A stretch of 64,000 nt of DNA from NCBI GenBank assembly GCA_036365145.1, contig JAEOAD010000040.1, positions 10,684,501 to 10,748,500 on the forward strand. The letters are read 5' to 3'. The position numbers were made by a program, and so were the translations under genes. Below, piece by piece: positions 33,016-44,519 of this stretch. Origin of the DNA: Orientallactaga sibirica (Eukaryota > Chordata > Mammalia > Rodentia > Dipodidae). The notes under the pieces are model-generated. The model had not been told where the DNA came from. It was given only the letters and a program-made list of their open reading frames with translations, and did not search any database. Every line of letters begins with the position of its first letter. The stretch's first letter is position 1.

Positions 33016-33705
33016 AGTTACTTACAGGGGTATGTGTGAGGGGTTGTTTACAGGGGTTGTGTGAGGGTTACTTACAGGGGTATGTGTGAGGGGTTGTTTA
33101 CAGGGGTTGTGTGAGGGTTACTTACAGGGGTATGTGTGAGGGTTACTTACAGGGGTTGTGTGAGGTTTACTTACAGGGGTTGTGTGAGGGGTTGTTTACA
33201 GGGGTTGTGTGAGGGTTACTTACAGGGGTATGTGTGAGGGGTTGTTTACAGGGGTTGTGTGAGGGTTACTTACAGGGGTATGTGTGAGGGGTTGTTTACA
33301 GGGGTTGTGTGAGGGTTACTTACAGGGGTATGTGTGAGGGTTACTTACAGGGGTTGTGTGAGGGGTTACCTACAAGGGTATGTGTAAGGGTTACTTTCAG
33401 GGGTATGTGTGAGGGTTACTTACAGAGGTTGTGTGAGGGTTATTTCAGGGGTTGTGTGAGGGTTATTTCAGGGGTTGTGTGAGGGTTACTTACAGGGGTT
33501 GTGTGAGGGTTATTTCAGGGGTATGTGTGAGGGTTACCTACAAGGGTATGTGGGAGGTTACTTACAGGGGTCTGTGTGAGGGTTACTTACAGGGGTCTGT
33601 GTGAAGGTTCTCACAGGGTTTGTGTGAAGGTTTTTTTATTTATTTTTAACAGGTGTTTGTATGAGGGGTTATACACAGGGGTTTGCATGAGTGGTTACTT
33701 ACACA
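33016..33705. repeat. G-rich minisatellite, about 25-bp unit
   Basis: Roughly 28 tandem units built on 'ttacttacaggggtatgtgt' plus 'gaggg' and the variant 'ttgtttacaggggttgtgtg' plus 'aggg'. In the first half the two alternate regularly to give a higher-order dimer of about 50 bp. After about 33360 the units shorten and decay (ttatttcagggg). All G runs are on the plus strand. This is not a CRISPR array because there are no unique spacers. Confidence 0.96.
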
Positions 33706-34746
33706 AACTTCTCATCCCTAAGCCCAGTGCATACACTGCAGGCTGCTCTGCTTATTGAATCGTGTCTCTTCTCTCAAGCAGTTGTTACTTCATATATGGG
33801 AGTGGGAGTTTCAGGAACTTGCTGAGACTTGTAGGTCTTTACATCCTGACCTTTGTTTACTTCCTGAGGCTTAAGAGTTTCTGAACTTCCTGAGTTTTAA
33901 AGAGCCTTTGTTTCAACTTGGCACTTCCTCAAACGCCTTCCTCTGGTGTGGGATGTTTCAATTTAAAGGAAATATCTATAAAACATCTTAAGTCCCTCAT
34001 ATAACAATTCCCTGTCTTCCTCTCTCTTCCAGAGGGACAAAAAAACCTTTCCTGAGATTTGTGCCACCCCCCAAAAAAGGAACAAAAACAGCTCCTAAAT
34101 TCCTTCAGTTTCATAGTCTGAGCTCACATTCTCTTGCCTCATTACATTTTTACATAACTTCACAATTCATCAAACCCAGTGTAAAAATGTTTTGAATTAA
34201 CTGCTTCTTTGCATCTTCATTTCTTGACAATGGTTGCAGTGTCATGGAAAACTTGTATTAAATTAATTTATTTTCTTTTCTCTTTTAGTGTTTCTGTTCA
34301 TTTGTATCACAGGGAGCCAGATGGAGAATCTAGGAGGAAGGAGGAAAAGAAAGGCTTCTATTTTTTTTCTTTGTCTACTAAACCAGTTTGAAATACACTT
34401 TTAGTTTCTTGAAAATACAAGTCAATGTGTAATTTCCACTTTGGAGCCAATTCATTTCATGCTGCCTATTCTGTGTGATAATTATTCCATATGGTTTCAT
34501 AGGTGTGGCATGAAGTTGAATGATGCTTATGTATGTTAATATTTTAGCCATAGAAGTTAGGTAAAATGGATATGGACTACCATTTAAAAGATGATATAGT
34601 ATGTTTTGATACAGATAGAAATAAGAATTTAAAAATACATTTTTTTTAAAGTTCAATATTAGAACTTTATTGCCTTGAACTTCTTTTTATTTGCAGGTAC
34701 ATGATTTCACACAATTCTTGTAAATAATATAAAATAAGTTTCCTCT
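33706..34746. other. No recognised feature
   Basis: Unassigned sequence between the minisatellite and the next MaLR. Confidence 0.5.
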
Positions 34747-35093
34747 TGTGGTGGTTTGATTCAGGTGTCCCCATAAACTTAGGTGTCCTGAATGCTAGGT
34801 GCCAAGCTGATGAGATTTGGGAATTAACACCTCCTGGAGGCAGTGTATTGTAGGGGGTTGGCTTATTGGTATTAAAATCAGTTTCCCCTTGCCAGTGTTT
34901 GTCACACTTTCCTGTTGTTGTCCACCTTATATTGCTGAAGGACATGATGTCCATCATTTGCTCATACCATCATTTCTCCCTGCCATCATGGAGCTTTCCC
35001 TCAAGACCATAAGTGAAAATAAACCCCTTTTTTCCCCCAAAAGCTACTCTTGTTCATGTGTTTTCTGCCAGCAATGAGAACCTGACCGCAAAA
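34747..35093 (+). mobile_element. MaLR 5' LTR
   Basis: Same LTR family as the 17.5-20.2 kb element: starts tgtggtggtttgattcagg, polyadenylation region 'gtgaaaataaacccc', end 'ctgaccgcaaaa'. The overlapping frames are not genes. Confidence 0.93.
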
Positions 35094-35798
35094 GTAAAGA
35101 TGGTATTGAAAAGTGATACTAGACATGTAAGTGTGTGGCTTTTGGTCTTTTGGAGCTGATTTTTGAGGAAGGAATGTGGAAGAATTTGAACTCTTGGCCT
35201 AAGAGATTCCTTGCAGTGCTGTAAGTACAGCTTGAAGGACTTTTCTGGTCATAGTCTAAAGACCTGAATGCAGAAAGAACTATAGACTATAAGGTTTGGC
35301 TTATGAGAGGTGAGAAGGAGCTTTGCTTGGACTGAGCTGGAGGCTGTTTGTGTGAGAGGCTTGCTGTTATGCTTGTGTCGTGAAAACTTATACAGGGTTG
35401 CAATGTGTAGAAATGGACTGGTGTGAGTAGAGTGATATGGCACAGAAAAAAAAAATGAAATCTTTGGTGAAACTGCTGCCCATTCAGCTGCAATTGAGAG
35501 ATTACAACCTTTGAGATTGGGCCAGCTGACTTGTATCAGGGCAACAGGAAGAATGTACTCTTTTGAAGGAGCCTGAGTGCTCACAGAGTGTCCTGTTCAT
35601 CATAGTCTTCTTTATAACCCCTTGGATTAACAAATTGGCACTCTACCTCGTATTATGGAATATAAGAAATGCAGGTCACTGATTTTGCAACATGGTCTTG
35701 TGTTTTGGAAATGGCCATGGACAGAGCTGTGAGAATGGGCTGTGGGTTGCTGTAGATACTCAGTGGAGATACCAGGATCACGAGACAGCTGCTACAGG
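35094..35798 (+). mobile_element. MaLR internal region, truncated 3'
   Basis: Non-coding internal sequence that holds the segment deleted in 18724-19805 ('gaactatagactataagg', 'ggactgagctggaggctg'). It is cut at 'gagacagctgctaca', where a SINE begins. No 3' LTR follows. Confidence 0.9.
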
Positions 35799-35997
35799 GA
35801 GAGGGAGAGAGAGAGAGACAGAGAGACAGAGAGACAGAGAGACAGAGAATGGGCATGCCAGGGCCTCCAGCCAGTGCAAATGAACTCCAGATTCATGCAA
35901 CGCGTTGTACATCTGGCTTTGGTGGGTCCTGGGTAATCAAACCTGTGTCCTTAGGCTTCACAGGCAAAGGCATAAACTGCCAAGCCATTTCCCAATA
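35799..35997 (-). mobile_element. tRNA-derived SINE (B2-like head)
   Basis: The tail is an (GACAGA)-rich tract. Its insertion coincides with the end of the MaLR internal region, so it may have come with a deletion. The head reads 'aactgccaagccatttcccaa'. Confidence 0.88.
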
Positions 35998-36014
35998 ACC
36001 ACCCTAGAATGATT

Positions 36015-36062
36015 ATTTTTTAAATATTTTATTTTTATTTATTTATTTAAGAGAGGGAAAAA

Positions 36063-36111
<49 letters not shown>

Positions 36112-36238
36112 GACATGCCAGGTCTTCCAGCCTCTGCAAATGAACTCCAGAAGCATGAGCCACCTTGTGCATCTGGCTTACGCGGGTCCTTTGGCTTTGC
36201 AGGCAGGTGCCTTAACTTCTAAACCATCTCTCCAGCCC
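36015..36238 (-). mobile_element. tRNA-derived SINE (B2-like head)
   Basis: Tail 'atttttatttatttattta', long (GA)n at 36068-36108, head 'ccatctctccagcc'. Flanks cctagaatgatt (from 36003) and cctagaactatt (from 36239) match at 10 of 12. Confidence 0.92.
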
Positions 36239-36997
36239 CCTAGAACTATTTTAAGACGTATTCAACTAAGTTAAAGAATTTAGGGATGTGTACAATGTAA
36301 ACAGTCAAGCTAATTTGCTTAATATTTGTTGAAACATTTATTATGCCTTCTTTGATGTCATTTGTATGGGAATAAATAACTGCATTTCAGTTAAATTTAT
36401 GGCAAACAATTAGATGGCATCTGCTTAGGGTTTTTAAAATCAGAAAAGAGCTATATGGAATATAAAATAATAACGTGTGTTCAACTGTATCACCAATGGC
36501 ATTCAGATGTTTTAACACCATAAGGTTTTCCATTGTACTAAGTAGTGAAGTTTAAAAGCAGTCATAGGAAACTTGAACCTGTGACTCTAGTCACAATCCT
36601 CGTCCAATGCCTGCTTTCCTCTCCAGCATTCCTACTTCTACTCTTTTTTATGCCTTTCTACATGCTTAAATGATTTTGCAAGCTTAGTTTTAAAAGGGAT
36701 ATTTTGTAGAAAAGAGCTCTATGCCTTTCTCCAAATTATCAGCAGTGATGGAAATATTAAACCAATATTTAAGGTGTTCTCAGTAGCATATTAAGTAGTA
36801 AGTAGTGTCTATGTAGTGTAAGTACAGTATTGCTTCATTCAACTAGAAGTGGAGAATGTGTTTGTGTGTGTACAACGTATACAAGTGTTGCAAATGAACT
36901 TGAATATGAAAAAATGTTAAATATCCAATTGCATAAATATTTATAGCAGATTAGTACAAATCAGTTTGTGAGGACATAATGTGTAAGAAGGAAAGCA
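36239..36997. other. No recognised feature
   Basis: Unassigned sequence. Confidence 0.5.
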
Positions 36998-37222
36998 GAG
37001 GCTGGAGAGATGGCTCAGTGGTTAAGTGCTTGCCTGCAAAGCTGAATGCCTGGGGTTAGTGTCCTCATACCCAAGTAAAGCCAGATGCCAGCGGAAAAGC
37101 ATTCCTCTGGAGTTCGTCTGCCATGGCTGGAGGGCCTGGGATGCTCATACTCACTCTTTCAATCTGCTCTTCCTGTCTCTCTCTCTCTCTCTCAAGTTGA
37201 TAAATAAAATTATTTTTAAAAA
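36998..37222 (+). mobile_element. tRNA-derived SINE (B2-like head)
   Basis: Head 'ggctggagagatggctcagt', body with a small rearrangement ('gccagcggaaaagcattcct'), TC tract and 'gataaataaaattattttt' tail. Confidence 0.9.
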
Positions 37223-37299
37223 TGTAGAAAGTCTTAGGGAAGTCAGGTGGAAGAAGGTAGAAAAAAGAAAAAAAAATGTGGAAAGTGACCAGAACATGA

Positions 37300-37446
37300 T
37301 AATTCAACCTTCAGTGCTCTCTGCTTTACAGCTGTGGGTTCAATGGGACTGGACCACCAAGGCTTCCTTACTAAGATGTACTACAGTCTCACACAGTTGC
37401 TGTTGTTGTGCATTTTCTCATAACAACCAGAAAAGTAACTAATACA
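37300..37446 (+). mobile_element. ERVL/MaLR-type LTR 3' end
   Basis: 'cacacagttgctgttgttgt', then 'gcattttctcataacaacca' and 'gaaaagtaactaataca' is the widespread 3' end of rodent ERVL-related LTRs. The 5' part is not recognisable. Confidence 0.6.
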
Positions 37447-37540
37447 GGCTGTTTTATATAAAGATTAGATGAGACAGAAAATATTTAATAGAATAAAACC
37501 TGTGCATATGTATGATTATTCTGGGAGAATATTCACCTAA

Positions 37541-37660
37541 ACAAACTCCACACAGGTGCCACTTTATTTATCTGCCTTTATGTGGCTGTTGGGGAATCAA
37601 ACTCAGTCCATCCAACCTTGCAAGCAAGCACCTTTAACTGCTGAGCTATCTCTCCAGCCT
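37541..37660 (-). mobile_element. tRNA-derived SINE, head half
   Basis: Only the head and proximal body remain: 'caaactccacacaggtgcca', 'ggggaatcaaactcagtcca', 'ctgagctatctctccagcc'. The tail half is missing. Confidence 0.8.
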
Positions 37661-37714
37661 TACTTTCTACTTTTTACTGAGTATAGGAACAAGGCCATAG
37701 AATGGTGCTGCCCA

Positions 37715-37830
37715 TGGTTAGCACAGGCCTTCCCACCCCAACTAACTTGACCGAGAAACTCTTACAGGCATGATCAGAGTATTCTCCTAGAGAATTCTAG
37801 ATCCAGTCAAGTTGACAAGGTGAACCATAA
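37715..37830 (-). mobile_element. ERVL-type LTR 5' end
   Basis: Plus strand 'aactaacttgaccgagaaac', 'gcatgatcagagtattctcc' and 'ctagatccagtcaagttgac' with 'aagg' is the reverse of the conserved 5' end of a rodent ERVL-like LTR. It faces the plus-strand LTR 3' end at 37300-37446. Confidence 0.6.
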
Positions 37831-38175
37831 GATATGCTGTCTGGATTTTCTGAAGTTATTCTTTAGTTCATTTTGTGTAGCAAAATGCAATAAACTGGTG
37901 GTCTCTAAGTTGCAGAATCTTGTTTCCCATAGTGTGTGTGATGGGAGTCCGACATGAGGCTTTTGTTTTGGGACATTGTCTTTCTCCTTCTATTCTTACA
38001 TGTAGTGAGCAAAATCAAAACAGCAGCTACCTCTGATTTTTTTTGTCTTCTTTTGGTTCTAGTTATTCCCAATCTCCCCATTTCCTACTACCTTGCATTA
38101 AGCAACGGAATGTCTGCATATGTACTTTGACTCAGTTCTTCACATCATTGCTAATTTATATGTGTAATTTATATA
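37831..38175. other. No recognised feature
   Basis: Unassigned sequence. Confidence 0.5.
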
Positions 38176-38179
38176 CCAT

Positions 38180-38673
38180 CGTAGTGCCCAGTTCTCGGCT
38201 CCCCCAGTGACCACCAAGGATGACCAGACATGTATGCAAAAGCAAAGAGCTTTATTTCGTGCTTAAACTCGGGCTCTGACCTCATCAACGCAGTGGATCC
38301 ATGCAAGAGCCTCGAAAAGCAGGAGAGCAGGCTTTTTATTGTGGTTACATGTAAGCTTAGGGGGTTTCCAGGTGGGTAAACATTTGATTGGTTAGCATTT
38401 ACAGCAGTCAGAGAGGTTTACTTGTTATTGGTGGGCCTTATTGTAACATCCAGCCCCTGACCACAAAAATGCTGACCCAATTTTTACGAGTTTTTTAGCT
38501 TAGGTTAGGGGGTTTTTAAGTTATCTCTGATTGGCTCTGTCCAGGTGTTGCTGGCTTGTGGTTTTTCCAGCAACTGCTTGTTCTGCCGTAGATTCTGACA
38601 CTGAGGCCTTCAAGGTAGCTGAGGCCTGTCATGGTGTCATTTTGGCTTGTATTCTAGTTTTCTGGGTCTTTCA
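38180..38673 (-). mobile_element. Class I (gamma-type) solo LTR
   Basis: On the minus strand it starts TGAAAGACCCAG, carries CCAAT-type boxes and an AATAAA (plus-strand TTTATT at 38251-38256), and ends 'gagccgagaactgggcacta' then cg. CCAT lies directly outside both ends (38176-38179 and 38674-38677), the 4-bp duplication of gamma-type retroviruses. The last base pair deviates from the usual CA. No internal sequence is present. Confidence 0.85.
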
Positions 38674-38677
38674 CCAT

Positions 38678-39269
38678 ATTTATGGAAAACATATCAGATA
38701 GGTAAAATATCAAAGCTAATAAATGTCCTCTTGTCATTTCGTATTACACAGCACAGGATTTAATTTTAATTTAATGTGTTGTCTGTAAATCATACTTTTC
38801 ACTTTTTTAACATAGTGATAAAATAGCTCAGATTGTATGTGACTTAGAATACAATTGTCTTTGATTTCATCATATAGTTATGCTTAAAAAACTTGATATA
38901 ATTTAGACCTTTCTTTTCCATATAACTCCAAATGTCTGCTAATCTAATTTAGCTTCAAAACATAACATGAAAGCTAATTAGATATTTAATGAGTTTCAGA
39001 TATGCACAGTTAAGTAATGTTTTTTTTTAAATTAGTGATTTTATCAAAACATACATGATGTAAGAAAAACAAATTCCCATTAACCCCCTACATTCCATAT
39101 ATAAATGACCACATAATGTTTTGAAAAAATAATGAGATTTAAATATCCATGAATATAGAATTCATCCTGTTGAGGAATTATGAGAAATTAAATTAAAGAC
39201 TATTCATTACTTTATATGCAAATGGATATTTCACTCACCATATTTTTAAATATATATATATATTTTTTA
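38678..39269. other. No recognised feature
   Basis: A+T-rich unassigned sequence. Confidence 0.5.
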
Positions 39270-39414
39270 GTGCTGGGTGTGGTGGTACATACCTTTAATC
39301 CCAGCACTTGGGAGGCAGAGGGAGGAGGATTGCCATGAGTTGGAGGCCACCCTGAGATTACATAATGAATTTCAGGTCAGCCTGGGCTAGAGTGAGACCC
39401 TACCTCAAAAAAAC
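39270..39414 (+). mobile_element. B1-type SINE
   Basis: Full-length body 'tgctgggtgtggtggtacat' to 'agaccctacctcaaaaaaac'. Several CpG positions are lost. Confidence 0.95.
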
Positions 39415-39424
39415 AATATATATA

Positions 39425-39597
39425 AATTTGAGACTTGAGAGACAGAGATACCAAGTGAGTGAGAGAGAATAAGTTTAGACATGCCAGACCTCTTGTTACT
39501 GCATATGGCTTCAAGTGAGTACTGGGGAATAGAATATGGGCCATCAGGCTTTGCAAGCAATTACCTTTAACCACTTGCTTAGCCCTATCTCTAGACC
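39425..39597 (-). mobile_element. tRNA-derived SINE (B2-like head), diverged
   Basis: Directly follows the B1. Short GA region, 'tagacatgccagacctcttg', 'gagtactggggaatagaata' and a decayed head 'gccctatctctagacc'. Confidence 0.82.
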
Positions 39598-41036
39598 ATT
39601 CGGGATTTTTAAATTTGATTTAACCATGTTTTCATTATTACATCCCACAAGATCTGCGGCAATACATACAAGTATATTATGGTTTAAGTTTGGCAAGGTC
39701 ACAATGAATATCAGTACCTCTGAAATGAAAGAGAAAAGGAATAAAAAGAAGGGCAAGAGGGAAGCAAAGGAGTTTATATACAGGCAACTTGTAAGGATGC
39801 ATTTTCATTATGCCATTTAGAATACAGTCACTTGTGTTACATTATATTGTAAGCATTCACCAATTCATCAGCTACTGATGTATTTTTGTGAATTAAATAA
39901 ACCAATTCCTCTCATAGACTATGAACTTAATATAGGGGAGGGAAAAGCAATAACTTTCCAAACAATCACCATTTATATTTAACAGAAAACACTGAAGCTT
40001 TATGTATCTCTATTCTCGTTTTGACTCACTTGCACTTTTCTACCCAGAGGTTAAACCATCTTCAAATACTAAATGATTTCCTCTTAAAATGATTATTCCA
40101 AATTAAAAAAAAATACAGGTTACTTCTTCAAAATATTTTCAATTCTCTTAATGTGATACAATCATTTATCACATAAATCATAACCCATGGCTCAAATATT
40201 GACAAAATTCATGTGTTTTATGAGCATTCCAATTTTTTTACTGGAAGAAATCAAACCATAGATGACTGAGGCACTATTGCATCTTGACATTATGTACAGG
40301 CTGTGAGAACCATGATTGAAAAGCAATTTTGGAATCAGCATTTTCTAGAAGGGCAATGGATTTCTTTATATCAATTCCTACCATATATTTCATCTCCACC
40401 GTCACACACAAACCCCTCTGAGGCATGACAGAACCTGATAGAATCAGGAAATTTGTGCTACTATAACAAGATTGCATTGATAAATAAGCTTTCTACTTTA
40501 GTAGGTTTTCAATTTTTACAGTTATTTTTTTCAGATCTATTTCTGACAGTAATCACAGTGTTGCATGATTAAAAGAAATTAAAAATGCACTAGTTGACAT
40601 GATTTTGAGAAATGTTCAATTAGTGCACTATAGAGTTGTAGACAAGGACAAAATGTGACATTGTGACGTGTTTTCAATGTGTTTGGGTACCAAATGTTTT
40701 AAGCAAAATGCTCAGCTCAGAATGACCAAAGCTAATAGACTATAACCATGGTTACAACTGAAAATTACAAAATAAAAGCCTTTTGGATTTGAAGTCAAAC
40801 ATTTTTGTCTGACTCTCATATCTTTCCCTTTTATTTTCCTTCTATTTGATTACGGTATCCAAAAAGGTTTGTACATTTTACTTAAATAGGAGTGTGGGAA
40901 TGATTTATACACTTGTTTAGTGCATCAAAGAGATAAAGATTATGCTAGAACAAGGAAATAGCAATGTTAGATTAACTGTGAAGAGATATTTTTAAAAACA
41001 GAAATCTTAGCTTTATCCATCCATCAGACAGGTTGA
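39598..41036. other. No recognised feature
   Basis: About 1.4 kb of A+T-rich unassigned sequence. Confidence 0.5.
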
Positions 41037-41314
41037 TGTGGTGGTTTCAATGAACAGTTCCCTTAAACTCCTGGGTTTTGAAAGAGGTGTGTCTCTGGAG
41101 GGCAGACCTTGAGGTTGATGAGCCCTGGCTTGCCAGGATTAGTTTGGCTCACTCTGCTGCTGCTGTGCTCCACCTGCTGTGGCAGAGGTGACGTCCAGCC
41201 TCTGTTCATGTCCATTCCGCTGCCGTAATTGGAACTTCCCCTGTAGACCATAAGCAAAAAATAAAATCTTTCCTTCATCAGCCGTTTTTGGTCAGGTACT
41301 TTATCCCAACAACA
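41037..41314 (+). mobile_element. MaLR LTR, different subfamily
   Basis: Starts tgtggtggtttcaatgaac. The middle has 'gctggcttgccaggattag' -like blocks and 'gaggtgacgtccagcctctg'. The polyadenylation region is 'ccataagcaaaaaataaaat' and the end is 'tcccaacaaca'. Shorter and clearly distinct from the 17.5-kb LTR family. No target-site duplication was found. Confidence 0.8.
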
Positions 41315-42272
41315 AGTAGGTAATGACCACAGTTGATGACAATGCCCCCGTCTCTGTGGTCATGCTCAACCTTCAGTAATGTCATGATGGGTAAGAAAGC
41401 ACAGGACAGAGAAAAAAATAACACATTGTTAAATGACCACCCAGAAATTAGCTACACTTTGCCTTAACTTTAGTAATTATTAGGAAAAACATGACTAGGA
41501 GGAAAAAATGGTCTATATTTTGCAGTCAGATTTTAAGTGAATTTATTGAAGAGACTTTATAATAAAAGCATTTAAAAGTATAGTTATGCTAAGAATAGGA
41601 ACAAATTAATTTTCTTTCTGTTCACTCACTAGTTTACAGTGTCACTGTTGACCACATGCCAAGCATCGTGTCTAGCTCCATGATGATGCAATTATTACAG
41701 AGAAATTTTACTCACATTAAGTATTATTTCATTGTGAGGAAATAGAAAAACAATACATCAGAAAAAAAAAAAAAACACCTAAACAATGGAATAATTCCAT
41801 TGAAAACCCGAAGTCTTTAAATCATGTATGGGGTCAATCAAGATGAAGTATCTTATATCCATGGGATGTAATGAAAAGATAACAAAATGCAAGAAAAAAA
41901 AAGTAAAAAGCAATGTACAAGAGAGAGGAGGATGAAATGTCACAGGGTCTCCCAAGGGGGCTGGGGGGACAGCTTAAAACACCTGGAGTCATTTCTTTAC
42001 CACACACACAAACAGATGGGCATGACCACATACGCCTGTAACCCAAGTCCTGTGTGGAGCAGAAACTGGAATATCACTCCTGCTACATACAAAAAAAATA
42101 AATAAAAATTAAAGATCAGTCAAAGGTTTGTTTCACAAGGAATCGTGTATGAGCAATGGAAGGGAAACACCTGGCACTCTTCTCGAGTCTCCACTGGCAT
42201 AAAGGGGGCATGTATGTTTGTACACATACACATGCACACCAAACACACCACTACACCATACCAATCATACGA
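41315..42272. other. No clear feature; possible old B1 near 41990-42110
   Basis: 'gatgggcatgaccacatacg', then 'cctgtaacccaagtcctgtg' and an A-rich tail faintly recall a plus-strand B1, too diverged to call. A CA-rich tract at 42210-42270 precedes the next LTR. Confidence 0.35.
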
Positions 42273-42278
42273 CATACA

Positions 42279-42971
42279 TGTTGGGCATTGCTAAACACGG
42301 GCTGGGACTGTGAGGAAGCTGGCCTGGGCTGTTGAACATGGCTGGGGACCTTGGGCTGTGGGGGTTGTAGCTGGCCTTATCGTCCCACTCTGGTGACTGA
42401 GCTGGCCCTCCCTGCCCTCGGACAAGGTTGTAGTGTGCCCTATCTTCACCCAGAGTGGGCAGAACTGGAGGTCCTCCCCCCAGCACCAGACATTCCATAG
42501 TCAGGCTTTGCACCCCCCACAGATCCTAACCTTGTGGTTAGTTACCCAAAGACCCTTATAAACAGTCTCCCTGCAGCTGTAGCCATCCCATACGTGGCTG
42601 AAGTCATGTAGCTTTTCCTGCCACTTCTGTTATCTCTCTTTCAGCTCCTCCCTAGCAACTCTGAAGTCACATAGCTTTTCCCACCACTTCTCCCTTGCAG
42701 CTTATCCCTCACGACTCTGCCTTCCAACCAATTAGAAAGCAACCCATAAACCTATGTATCCAATCACCTTATAGTCTGTACGTGCCTTCTCAACCTTTCT
42801 CAAGTGTTTATAAACCCACTCCCATTTTGAATAAACAAGAGTGCACTATCCATCAGACATCCTCCCTGGTGGTTCATTGCCTGCCACACTCACCCACTCC
42901 AGGACCCTGCTTTCCCCGCTGTGCCTGGGACATCAGTGGCCAATGACCCCTGGGAATGGTGAGGGCCCACA
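42279..42971 (+). mobile_element. Class II (ERVK-like) solo LTR
   Basis: A 693-bp LTR from TGTTGGGCATTG to GGGCCCACA, with a TATA-like tataaaccc near 42810 and AATAAA at 42830-42835. CATACA lies directly outside both ends (42273-42278 and 42972-42977). The flank is CA-rich, so a chance match is possible, but the 6-bp length fits class II integration. No internal region is present, and the frames inside are accidental. Confidence 0.82.
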
Positions 42972-43169
42972 CATACACACTCAGAGAAAAGTATTACTAG
43001 ATTATAATGCTATTACTAATAAATACTTATTTAATGAACTCATTAGCAGAGAAGATACCTTATAAAATTTCTAGATACCGATCATTTACCTATAAATAGA
43101 TTTATTGATAGGCAGACAGATAAATGATATAGATAGACTTATACATATAGATATAGAAATAGATATAAT

Positions 43170-43345
43170 CTCTGACTGATCCTCTCACAACTCATAACCC
43201 ACAAAACTGGAGTGGACACCAGTGGTCCCCCTGAGGAGGGCCCTCAGAGGAAAGGGAGCAGGGAGGGAAGGAAATGATGGTACCAGCATATGATGTGTCC
43301 CATACAAAATTGGTACTTAATAAAAATATGGTGTATTTAAAATAA
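43170..43345 (+). mobile_element. LINE-1 3' end, short copy
   Basis: 'tcctctcacaactcataacc', 'gagggccctcagaggaaagg', 'gaaatgatggtaccagcata' and 'ttggtacttaataaaaat' match the terminal part of the copy at 12170-13015. A typical 5'-truncated L1 insertion. Confidence 0.72.
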
Positions 43346-43696
43346 TTTTAAAAAACAACAATTATATTTTGGAGCTAGCATAAAACAGTGGTGACCTATA
43401 ATAATTGAAAAATATAATTAATAAAAGTAACTTTTCAATTAAAAAATATATACCTCTACTTTAAGAGGTAGAATTCATTCCTGTCTCCTTGAATATAGGC
43501 TTGACACTGACACATGATTATTTGAGATAAAAAAGGCAAAATCAGTAACATTACAATAAAGCAAAATGTGAAAATCTATTTTACCTTGTGCTCAAAGTTA
43601 ACACCATTTTGATAGCATGTTGAAATCATACAGCCACCGCCCATCACCATGGCAATATGCATCAGCTCTCCAGTATTCTTCACCAAAGTATATCGC
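43346..43696. other. No recognised feature
   Basis: Unassigned sequence. Confidence 0.5.
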
Positions 43697-43900
43697 AAAG
43701 TCTAAAGACATTGTTCAGTGGTTAATGTGCTTGCTGGCAAAGCCTAACACCCTGGGTTCAATTCCCCACCACCCTCGTAAAGCCAGATGCACAGAATAGT
43801 GCATGTATTGGAGTTTGCTTGCTGCAGCTGGAGGCCCTGGCTCCCCCTTCTCTCTGTCTCTCTTTTCTGCATCTCTCCCTGCTTGAAAATGAATAACTAC
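43697..43900 (+). mobile_element. tRNA-derived SINE (B2-like head)
   Basis: A diverged head 'cattgttcagtggttaatgt', then 'aagccagatgcacaga', 'ggaggccctggctccc', a short TC tract and an A-rich tail. Confidence 0.87.
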
Positions 43901-43944
43901 AAATTAAAAATTAAATTTAAGAAAACCCGACTAAATCATAAAGA

Positions 43945-44242
43945 ATAGGGGCTCTATAAGCTCATGGTTCCGGGAGCCAGGTTCCACGAGGATGTCTCTG
44001 GTCTATTCAGTTTCTGGTGAGAGAATTCTTGCTCATTATGATATGGCTCAGGGCATTGCATGTCATGGCAGAGGAACCTTGGTTTTATAAATCCACTCCT
44101 GTGATAATCCATTATCCAATTAATCAATAAATGGATTACCCTTCAGATCCAATCACTTACCAAAGTTCTCTTTGCCAAATGCTATTATCAGATGACTTTG
44201 GGAGCTAATTCCTTGGGACAAATGTTCCAACTATAGCATCCT
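43945..44242 (-). mobile_element. MaLR LTR (MLT1/ORR-like)
   Basis: On the minus strand it begins 'gctatagttggaacatttgt' with 'ccc', then 'taagtgattggatctgaagg' with 'gtaat', the layout of an old MaLR LTR 5' half. The 3' end is not identifiable. Confidence 0.62.
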
Positions 44243-44519
44243 TTATCATATATTAATTCAGCATGGGCCAATGACATAAATACAATAGCTAAATCAATAA
44301 GGCTGCTGGAATGAAACATGAGTATAAATTATTCTGAATGGACTTAACAATAGATTCAGCACCCTAAGTGTAAGCTGACCAGGAAAAGGGAAAATATATA
44401 TCATATATAATTACATATGTATAATGCTTACTATACAGGCAAATAAACCCAACCACATAAAGATCAACACCATAATTGAATTTTATAAAATACAGGAGAC
44501 TTTTTATTCTTCAGTTTTC
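44243..44519. other. No recognised feature
   Basis: Short A+T-rich gap. Confidence 0.5.

Noticed and set aside
33016..33705. Regularly spaced repeats that could suggest a CRISPR array
   Set aside because: The units are contiguous tandem repeats without unique spacers, in a mammalian genome.
33016..33705. Interstitial telomere sequence
   Set aside because: The unit contains agggtta only in passing. There is no TTAGGG tandem run.
41990..42110. Degenerate B1
   Set aside because: Only the first 20 bases and an A-rich end resemble B1, and the core cannot be aligned.
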